Source: Microbacterium sp. (GTDB lineage Bacteria > Actinomycetota > Actinomycetes > Actinomycetales > Microbacteriaceae). From it: a DNA stretch of 9,757 nucleotides. A program made the position numbers and the translations under genes. The notes under the pieces are model-generated. The model was not told where the DNA came from, did no database searches, and was given only the letters and a program-made list of their open reading frames with translations. This document shows, in pieces, positions 5,787 through 9,757 of this stretch. The stretch is from positions 1-9,757 of the forward strand of contig JAITUD010000353.1 in NCBI GenBank assembly GCA_031286555.1. Direction: 5' to 3'. Positions within the stretch are counted from its first letter, which is position 1. The number at the start of each line of letters is the position of its first letter.

Positions 5787-6209
5787 CCTCAGGTGCAGCA
5801 GCGGATACGGTCGCCCCTGATCGTCGAGCGCGCTGCGCCCGATGACGGTGAAGCCGCGGCGGCGGGAGAACGCCGCGGCCTGCGTGTTCTGCTCGTTGAC
5901 GTCGACCGAGGTCACGCCGCGGTCGAGTGCGAAGGACAGCAGTGCGGTGCCGGTGCCGCGGCCGCGCTCCTGCGCGTCGACGAACAGCATCTCCAGCCTG
6001 TCTTCCGCGATACCGGCGAACCCGACGACGCGTCCTTCGCGCTCCGCGACGAAGACGCGGACGTGAGGCAGGTAGTCCGAGGCGAGGTGCGCCTCGATGT
6101 CGTCGCGATGCTCTGCAGCAAGGAAGTCGTGCGTCGCGTCGACGGCACTGCGCCAGATCTGCACGAGGCGCGGATACTCGTCGGCACCGCTGCGGGGACG
6201 GATGTTCAC
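5775..6209 (-). CDS. GNAT N-acetyltransferase, YjaB-like
   Basis: 144-residue acetyl-CoA-dependent acetyltransferase resembling E. coli YjaB throughout: IWRSAVDATHDFL (18-30), LPHVRVFVAEREGRVVGF (47-64), LEMLFVDAQERGRGTGTALL (72-91), DVNEQNTQAAAF (103-114) and GRSALDDQGRPYPLLHL (124-140). The R-G-R-G-T-G loop (82-87) binds the CoA pyrophosphate. The usual 'FYxxxGF' motif reads FSRRRGF, so the tyrosine that acts as general acid or CoA contact in YjaB is Ser115. The start is a GTG whose first bases overlap the TGA of the upstream DUF2809 gene (GTGA, 6206-6209), implying translational coupling; AAGGCT-N6-GTG could also give a separate leaderless transcript. The acceptor is unknown in this family. 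Confidence 0.88.
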   Translation of the reverse strand: MNIRPRSGADEYPRLVQIWRSAVDATHDFLAAEHRDDIEAHLASDYLPHVRVFVAEREGRVVGFAGIAEDRLEMLFVDAQERGRGTGTALLSFALDRGVTSVDVNEQNTQAAAFSRRRGFTVIGRSALDDQGRPYPLLHLRHGV

Positions 6210-6613
6210 GCATCCAGCCTTGCACGTCGGGAACGGCTGAGCAGACCGGCGATCGCGACGACGAGCGCGACGCCCGCCGCGAACCAGAGCAGGTCCCACG
6301 GAGAGAAGCCGATTCCGAAGACCAGTCGGAGCGGCGAGAACGATGCCGCCCACTGCGCGGGCAGCGACGTGAGCTGCAGCAGCTCCACGCCGAAGCACCA
6401 TGCCGACGCGACCACCGCCGTCACCCGCCAACGTGCTCGGGGCGCGACGAAGCGGACGAGAAGCGTGATCAGCGCCGCGTAGAGGATGTCGCCCGCCGCA
6501 TCGGCGACGACGCCCGCAGGGGCGAGCAGATGCACGGCGAGCCCGGCCGCGACGGTCACGAGGGCGGCCGGTGCGAGGACGAGACGACGCGTCGGCGTCC
6601 GAGGAGATGCCAC
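6206..6613 (-). CDS. DUF2809 family membrane protein
   Basis: 135-residue polytopic membrane protein of the DUF2809 family, whose function is not known. Family features: a basic N-terminus, a first helix (about 11-30), GDILYAALITLLVRF (41-55) with the conserved G-D-x-L-Y-A, a third helix around WRVTAVVASAWCFGVELLQL (62-81) with the conserved F-x-V-E-L-x-Q-L, and the loop RLVFGIGFSPWDLLWFAAGV (96-115) leading into the last helix (about 105-125), then an Arg-rich tail. About four helices in total. The GTG start has no SD; a CAGGCT box sits 6 nt upstream. It is the first gene of a coupled pair with the GNAT gene, separated from the preceding operon by a strong hairpin. Confidence 0.85.
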   Translation of the reverse strand: MASPRTPTRRLVLAPAALVTVAAGLAVHLLAPAGVVADAAGDILYAALITLLVRFVAPRARWRVTAVVASAWCFGVELLQLTSLPAQWAASFSPLRLVFGIGFSPWDLLWFAAGVALVVAIAGLLSRSRRARLDA

Positions 6614-6619
6614 GCTGCC

Positions 6620-6625
6620 AGCCTG
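6620..6625 (-). promoter_or_regulatory. Leaderless-type -10 box of the DUF2809 gene
   Basis: Reverse-strand CAGGCT, then GGCAGC (6 nt), then GTG. It differs from TAGGCT at the first base only. No SD is present between it and the start. Confidence 0.4.
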
Positions 6626-6654
6626 GCACGCTCGACCGGCGTCGGATGCAGAAC

Positions 6655-6694
6655 GGCGCCGGTGCCCCCGATCCGGATCGGAGGCACCGGCGCC
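6655..6694 (-). terminator. 40-bp nested hairpin, probable terminator of the CMD/ABM operon
   Basis: A perfect 12-bp stem (GGCGCCGGTGCC / GGCACCGGCGCC) encloses a second perfect 14-bp palindrome (CCGATCCGGATCGG) flanked by single C and A bases. It lies 17 bp downstream of the ABM stop on the minus strand and is followed on that strand by GTTCT, a short T-rich tail, and then the DUF2809 promoter. The stem is very stable; the weak T-tract leaves the mechanism open. Confidence 0.65.
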
Positions 6695-6711
6695 CGGTGC
6701 ATGCGCTGGGG

Positions 6712-7002
6712 TCAGCGCTGGTCGAGGATCTCGCCGTCGATGACCGTGTGGTCGTCTGTCAGCGACATCGTGGCACCGACCAGCGGGAACCCGGCTGCGG
6801 CCTGCGCCGCTCGCTGCATGTCGGCGGCGGAGTCCCAGCGCCAGATGTCGAGGTAGGAGCCGTCCTCCATGCGGATCAGAGTCGCGTCCGTGAAGGACGG
6901 ATTGCCGGAGCGGATGCCGGCGTTGAGGTTCGAGCGCTGCTCGAGCATCGTCGCCAGGTTGCCGGTCTTGACGGTGTAGCGGTGGGTTCGTACGGTTGCC
7001 AT
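6712..7002 (-). CDS. Antibiotic-biosynthesis-monooxygenase (ABM)-like small protein
   Basis: 96-residue ferredoxin-like alpha/beta protein of the dimeric alpha/beta-barrel superfamily. Seen: a first strand TVRTHRYTV (3-11), a helix with MLEQRSNLNAGIR, the strand pair around DATLIRMEDGSYLDIWRWDS (42-61), and a second helix (about 61-75). The 'DGSYLDIWRWDS' hairpin is typical of ABM-annotated proteins; some relatives such as YgiN act on quinols, others are not enzymes. I chose the ATG at 7002 because AAGGA then sits 7 nt upstream; the ATG two codons earlier would be only 1 nt from it. It follows the CMD gene by 24 bp and is clearly cotranscribed. The assignment to ABM rather than another dabb family is moderate. 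Confidence 0.65.
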   Translation of the reverse strand: MATVRTHRYTVKTGNLATMLEQRSNLNAGIRSGNPSFTDATLIRMEDGSYLDIWRWDSAADMQRAAQAAAGFPLVGATMSLTDDHTVIDGEILDQR

Positions 7003-7026
7003 GATCATGTCCTTCGTGATCGGGGT

Positions 7027-7503
7027 TCAGTTCCAGGAGGCGCCGGCGAGCTGACGCGTGGTCGCGTTGAGCCTGTTGAACAGGTTCGTCGTCGCGATGT
7101 AGAGCACGAGGGCCGCCAGCTGACGCTCGTCGAAGAAGCTCGCCGCTTCGTCCCAGACCTCGTCCGGAACGGCATCCGGCCGGTCAGCCAGTCGGGTGGC
7201 GCACTCGGCGAGCGCCAGGGCGGCGCGCTCCTCGTCGGTGAAGTACGGCATCTCGCGCCAGGCGACGACCGCGTGCAGTCGCTCGTCGGTCTCGCCGGCC
7301 TGTCTGGCGGACCTGACGCCGGAGTCGACGCACGCGCTGCAGCCGTTGATCTGGCTGACGCGCAGGTGCACGAGCTCGAGCGTCGAGTGCGCCAGGTCGG
7401 TCTGACGGGCGGCCTTCATGAGCGCGAAGATCGCACTCGATGCGCCGTCGAGGACCACTGCCGGGTTCGACATCCGAGGGGTGATGGTGAGGGTGGAAGT
7501 CAT
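7027..7503 (-). CDS. Carboxymuconolactone decarboxylase (CMD)/AhpD-like family protein
   Basis: 158-residue alkylhydroperoxidase-like protein. The CMD core is SNPAVVLDGASSAIFALMKAA (12-32), LELVHLRVSQINGCSACVDSG (42-62), then the clade-typical AGETDERLHAVVAWREMPYFTDEERAALALAE (69-100) and a C-terminal helix with ALVLYIATTNLFNRLN (131-146). Cys55 and Cys58 form CxxC, and Glu43 is in the place of the proton-relay Glu. The His expected four residues after the second Cys (C-L-D-M-H in most members) is Gly62 here, so peroxidase chemistry may be altered. AAGGAG lies 9 nt before the ATG at 7503. First gene of an operon with the ABM-like gene, divergent from the LysR gene, its likely regulator. Confidence 0.88.
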   Translation of the reverse strand: MTSTLTITPRMSNPAVVLDGASSAIFALMKAARQTDLAHSTLELVHLRVSQINGCSACVDSGVRSARQAGETDERLHAVVAWREMPYFTDEERAALALAECATRLADRPDAVPDEVWDEAASFFDERQLAALVLYIATTNLFNRLNATTRQLAGASWN

Positions 7504-7630
7504 TTCTGTTCTCTCCTTGCTGGGGACCTTTTCGGTATGAATCCAGCGTCGCGGGAGGCCGGAATCCGAACAATGTCCAGTCGCGAAAGGCCTCTTGCGC
7601 GCGGGGTTAACGATCGGAAGGATGACATGG
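7504..7630. promoter_or_regulatory. Divergent control region between CMD and LysR genes
   Basis: 127-bp spacer. GAATCC occurs twice in direct orientation (7539-7544 and 7562-7567), 23 bp apart; the second copy lies inside CGGA-A-TCCG (7560-7568), and TTCGG (7531-7535) and CCGAA (7566-7570) form distant inverted arms. LysR proteins usually bind such regions upstream of a divergent target. I could not place convincing -35/-10 pairs, so individual sites are tentative. Confidence 0.35.
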
Positions 7631-8569
7631 GTGGAGCTGCGTGACATCGAGATCTTCCTGACACTCGCCGAGGAGCTGCACTTCGGCCGCACTGCCGAGA
7701 AGCTGTACATCTCGCCTCCGCGCGTGAGTCAGTCGATCGCGAAGCAGGAGAAGCGGATCGGAGCGGCGCTGTTCGAGCGCACCAGCCGGCGGGTGGCCCT
7801 GACACCGCTGGGCATCCAGCTGCGGGACGACCTCGAGGCCGGGTACCGGCGCATCCTCGACGGCGTCGAGGCCGCGACGACCACTGCCCACGGCGGCCCC
7901 GCCGCCCTCACCCTCGGGGTGATGGGGCCGATGTGGCAGGACCTCGCACCGCTGACCGCACTGTTCCGCAGCCGGTTCCCGCAGGTGGACTTCCGTCTCC
8001 GTGAGATACGCATCGACGATCCGTACACGCCGATCCGCGACGGCGACGTCGATGTCGCGCTGCTCTGGCTTCCGGTCGACGAGACCGACCTGCAGGTCGC
8101 CACGGTGGCGTTCACCGAGCCGATCGTGCTGATGGTCTCTCCCGGGCACGAACTCGCCGGCCGGGCAGCCGTCTCTCTCGATGAGCTCGGGCCTTACGAC
8201 ATCCTGCCGTCCGGTCTGCCCGTCCCGGCGTACTGGGAGGCGGCCATCTCGCCCGCGAAAGGCCGGCCGACCGAACCCGGCCGGCCGACTCCCACCCGCG
8301 AGGAGGTTCTCTGGGCGCTGGCCAACGACCCGAACTCTGTGGCGTTCGCCTGCGGTCAGGGACTGAAGTACTACGATCGCGGATCCGCGGTGTACATCCC
8401 GTTCGACGAGCAGCCGACGCTGCAGTGGGGGCTGGTGCATCGCGCCGGCAGGGCCGGCCACTGGGCGCGGGAGTTCATCCGCCTCGCCGAGGAGATCGGC
8501 CCGATCGACCTCTCCCTCGAGCTGGAGCTCGACCCGCGCTGGCTCCGCCGCTTCGACCTGGCCGGGTGA
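7631..8569 (+). CDS. LysR-family transcriptional regulator
   Basis: 312-residue LysR-type regulator. The winged HTH is residues 1-60: MELRDIEIFLTLAEELHFGRTAEKL, recognition helix around SPPRVSQSIAKQEKRIG (28-44), LFERTSRRVALTPLG (48-61). A linker helix (62-85) leads to the periplasmic-binding-protein-like effector domain (about 92-290): LTLGVMGPMWQD, DGDVDVALLWLP (138-149), EPIVLMVSPGHELAGR (163-178) and ANDPNSVAFACGQGLKYY (231-248). I prefer the GTG at 7631, since the family classically begins M-E-L-R-D-I-E-I-F and GGAAGG then lies 9 nt upstream; the ATG at 7622 directly abuts that SD. Divergent from the CMD-ABM operon, which it probably activates in response to an unknown effector. The TPR gene follows 21 bp downstream. 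Confidence 0.93.
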   Translation: MELRDIEIFLTLAEELHFGRTAEKLYISPPRVSQSIAKQEKRIGAALFERTSRRVALTPLGIQLRDDLEAGYRRILDGVEAATTTAHGGPAALTLGVMGPMWQDLAPLTALFRSRFPQVDFRLREIRIDDPYTPIRDGDVDVALLWLPVDETDLQVATVAFTEPIVLMVSPGHELAGRAAVSLDELGPYDILPSGLPVPAYWEAAISPAKGRPTEPGRPTPTREEVLWALANDPNSVAFACGQGLKYYDRGSAVYIPFDEQPTLQWGLVHRAGRAGHWAREFIRLAEEIGPIDLSLELELDPRWLRRFDLAG

Positions 8570-8578
8570 TCGGACTGA

Positions 8579-8584
8579 CAGGAT
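8579..8584 (+). promoter_or_regulatory. Leaderless-type -10 box of the TPR gene
   Basis: CAGGAT, then GGGAGC (6 nt), then ATG at 8591. The GGGAG ends 1 nt from the ATG, too close to serve as an SD, so a leaderless start is favoured. Only a one-base departure from TANNNT. Confidence 0.4.
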
Positions 8585-8590
8585 GGGAGC

Positions 8591-9085
8591 ATGACGGTCA
8601 CCATCGAGCAGTGGGAGGCCTCCGTCGCGAGCCTCTGGGAGCGCTTCGAGGACTTCGGTCGCGAGGAGGGCGTGACGGCCATGCGTGAGCTGGCCGAGTC
8701 GTGCCCGGCCGCCGACGGCCGAGCGGCATTCGAAATGGCCGGCATGTACGACTCGATGGGTTTCGAGGCCGAAGCCGGCGTCGAGTACGAGCGCGCGCTC
8801 GATCTCGGCCTCGACGACGCACGCCATGCACAGCTCGCCGTGCAGTACGGATCGACGCTGCGCAACCTCGGGCGCCTCGACGAGGCGATCGAGGTTCTGC
8901 GCGCGGCTCCGACGCACGCGTCGACGGGTTCCGCGCCGCGCATCGTCCTGGCTCTGGCGCTGCACAGCGCCGGTCGGAAGGACGAGGCCCTGCGGGTCTC
9001 GATCGAGGCGCAGATCGACGACCTGCCGCGCTACCAGCGCTCGATGCGCAACTACGCCGCCGCGCTCACCGACGCGACGGCGTAG
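8591..9085 (+). CDS. Tetratricopeptide-repeat protein (TPR_5 type)
   Basis: 164-residue all-helical cytoplasmic protein built from about three TPR units: residues 45-74 (AAFEMAGMYDSMGFEAEAGVEYERALDLGL), 82-106 (LAVQYGSTLRNLGRLDEAIEVLRAA) and 116-142 (PRIVLALALHSAGRKDEALRVSIEAQI). An N-terminal helix precedes them (3-35). The 'RALDLGLDDARHAQLAVQYGSTLRNLGR' block is characteristic of the small TPR_5 proteins of Gram-positive bacteria. TPRs mediate protein-protein contacts, and no enzymatic motif is present. It has its own -10 box 6 nt before the ATG, so it need not depend on the LysR transcript. The next gene starts 9 bp after its stop, and the TAG stop is shared with that gene's -10 box. Partner unknown. 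Confidence 0.85.
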   Translation: MTVTIEQWEASVASLWERFEDFGREEGVTAMRELAESCPAADGRAAFEMAGMYDSMGFEAEAGVEYERALDLGLDDARHAQLAVQYGSTLRNLGRLDEAIEVLRAAPTHASTGSAPRIVLALALHSAGRKDEALRVSIEAQIDDLPRYQRSMRNYAAALTDATA

Positions 9086-9088
9086 CAT
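9083..9088 (+). promoter_or_regulatory. Leaderless-type -10 box overlapping the TPR stop codon
   Basis: TAGCAT, then CGGCGG (6 nt), then ATG at 9095. Bases 9083-9085 are also the TAG stop of the TPR gene. No SD precedes the ATG. Same arrangement as at 3487-3492 on the other strand. Confidence 0.5.
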
Positions 9089-9094
9089 CGGCGG

Positions 9095-9496
9095 ATGGCC
9101 CGCGCACGCGTACTCCAGGTCGGGATCGACCCCGCCGTGGTCGATTTCTCCGGGTACCCGGGCCAGCGCGTCGACGCTCTGCTCGCGCGTGTCGACGCGG
9201 CCGAGTCAGCGCTGCGCGACGCGGGGTTCGAGGTCGTGAGGTGCCAGGTGCCCGACGACCCGGATGCGGCGGAGAGACAGATCCGCGCCTGTGCCGCCGG
9301 AAGCGGCTTCGACGTGGTCGAGATCGGGTCGGGACTGCGCACGTCGCACGAGTACACGGAGATCTTCGAACGTGCCGTCAACGTCGTGTCCGAGTTGCAG
9401 CCGGGCATCCGGTTCTGCTTCAACGACTCCCCCGAGACGACGCTCGCGGCGGTGCGCCGGGGCATCGCCGCGAGCGGGTCCGCTTCGGGTCAGTAG
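9095..9496 (+). CDS. Uncharacterised small alpha/beta (Rossmann-like) protein
   Basis: 133-residue cytoplasmic protein without a functional name that I recognise. The pattern suggests a flavodoxin-like or receiver-like sheet: strand ARVLQVGIDP (3-12), helix RVDALLARVDAAESALRDAG (25-44), strand FEVVRCQVP (45-53), helix AERQIRACA (59-67), strand GFDVVEIGSGLRT (71-83), helix HEYTEIFERAVNVVSEL (85-101), strand IRFCFNDSPE (105-114) and a final helix. I recall similar hypothetical proteins in proteobacteria and actinobacteria with the same 'VLQVGxDP...VVxIGxGLRT...FExxxN...FCFN' skeleton, so it is a real conserved family. There is no obvious catalytic set; the IGSGLRT turn and FCFNDSPETT end could form a pocket. 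Leaderless-type start 9 bp after the TPR gene; its stop interlocks with the convergent gene. Confidence 0.8.
   Translation: MARARVLQVGIDPAVVDFSGYPGQRVDALLARVDAAESALRDAGFEVVRCQVPDDPDAAERQIRACAAGSGFDVVEIGSGLRTSHEYTEIFERAVNVVSELQPGIRFCFNDSPETTLAAVRRGIAASGSASGQ
9490..9496. other. Interlocked convergent stop codons (7 bp)
   Basis: TCAGTAG contains CAG-TAG (Gln-stop) on plus and TAC-TGA (Tyr-stop) on minus, exactly the reverse complement of the junction at 1696-1702. Confidence 0.8.
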
Positions 9497-9757
9497 CGCT
9501 CGATCGGGAACCACAGCTCGCACGTGGCGGCGCTGAAGTCCTCGGCGCGCTCGAGGACGGCGACGATCGACGGGCCAGGGCGCAGCCGCCACGGGTTGGA
9601 GGGGAACCACTCCGACGCGGACGCGGCGTACGCGTCCTGCAGCGCGGCGGGGTACGGTCCCGAGGTGCGGAAGGCGACCCACGTGCCGGCATCCACGTCG
9701 ATGGTGTCCAGATCGGCCGGAGCCTCGTCGTCAGCGCCCACCGCCACGCCGTGGAGG
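9490..9757 (-). CDS. GyrI-like/AraC effector-binding domain protein, C-terminal part
   Basis: The frame is open to the right edge, so only about the last 89 codons are present and the start is off-window. Visible from the edge: HGVAVGADDEAP, the strand pair DLDTIDVDAGTWVAFRTSGPYPAALQDAY, SEWFPSNPWRLRPGPSIVAV and a terminal CELWFPIERY. The 'IDVDAGTWVAFRTSGPYPAAL' and 'ELWFPIE' blocks are diagnostic of the GyrI-like (SOUL/AraC effector-binding) fold that binds small hydrophobic ligands. It could be a standalone small-molecule-binding protein or the C-terminal domain of a MerR or AraC regulator; the missing N-terminus would decide. A GTG at 9747 is in frame but lies inside the domain, so it is not the start. 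It converges on the 9095 gene. Confidence 0.82.
   Translation of the reverse strand, partial: LHGVAVGADDEAPADLDTIDVDAGTWVAFRTSGPYPAALQDAYAASASEWFPSNPWRLRPGPSIVAVLERAEDFSAATCELWFPIERY

Noticed and set aside
4786..6225. Long minus-strand open frame of 479 codons
   Set aside because: Antisense to the MmyB-type regulator and out of frame with the GNAT gene; Arg-rich composition and no domain.
6571..7644. Long plus-strand open frame of 357 codons
   Set aside because: Antisense to the ABM-like and CMD genes and through a terminator hairpin; no recognisable domain, whereas both minus-strand genes have SDs and family motifs.
7607..9088. Long minus-strand open frame of 493 codons
   Set aside because: Antisense to the LysR and TPR genes; Arg/Gly/Asp-rich without any motif.
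1..9757. CRISPR array, tRNA/rRNA genes, insertion sequence or phage genes
   Set aside because: I saw no regularly spaced repeats, no cloverleaf-like segments, no transposase or integrase motifs and no terminal inverted repeats with target duplications.

Overview
The window looks like an ordinary chromosomal stretch of a high-GC Actinomycetota, most likely a Microbacteriaceae such as Microbacterium. This is inferred from the very GC-rich composition, GAC/CTC/GTC-style codon use, several starts without a Shine-Dalgarno (SD) that look leaderless, and the protein flavours (HxlR, MmyB-type HTH, DUF2809, YciI, 'putative immunity protein'). I see no tRNA, rRNA, CRISPR array, transposase, phage gene or attachment site. 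Coding density is close to complete and no gene-free stretch exceeds about 130 bp.

Left part (1-2409): the first codons of a probable methyltransferase run off the left edge. Next comes an HxlR regulator (-) divergent from a two-gene operon for a dihydrofolate-reductase-fold (RibD C-terminal) protein and a YciI/DGPF protein (+). The 100-bp divergent spacer holds two face-to-face promoter candidates with overlapping -10 boxes and two short palindromes. The YciI gene ends tail-to-tail, with interlocked stops, against an alpha/beta hydrolase (-).

Middle (2476-5763): a minus-strand run of SDR oxidoreductase, Imm-5-like 'putative immunity protein', four-helix membrane protein, PaaI-like thioesterase and the hydrolase. 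The SDR is divergent from an MmyB/XRE-type regulator (+), with a candidate operator inverted repeat in the spacer.

Right part (5775-9757): a minus-strand coupled pair (DUF2809 membrane protein, then a YjaB-like GNAT acetyltransferase with a 4-bp GTGA overlap). A strong hairpin separates it from another minus-strand pair, a carboxymuconolactone-decarboxylase/AhpD-like protein followed by an antibiotic-biosynthesis-monooxygenase (ABM)-like protein. This pair is divergent from a LysR regulator (+). A TPR protein and a small unrecognised alpha/beta protein follow (+), the latter convergent on a GyrI-like effector-binding protein (-) cut by the right edge.

The common theme is three divergent 'regulator + small redox/detoxification enzyme' modules (HxlR/DHFR-like-YciI, MmyB/SDR, LysR/CMD-ABM), consistent with sensing and clearing small reactive or xenobiotic molecules. 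That is inference from families and layout. I did not find a clearly new multi-gene system. The most unusual signals are at DNA level: a strict -10-N6/7-start pattern on the genes lacking an SD, two of these -10 boxes sharing TAG with the stop codon of the preceding gene, and about 21 copies of GGATGCC/GGCATCC in all reading frames.
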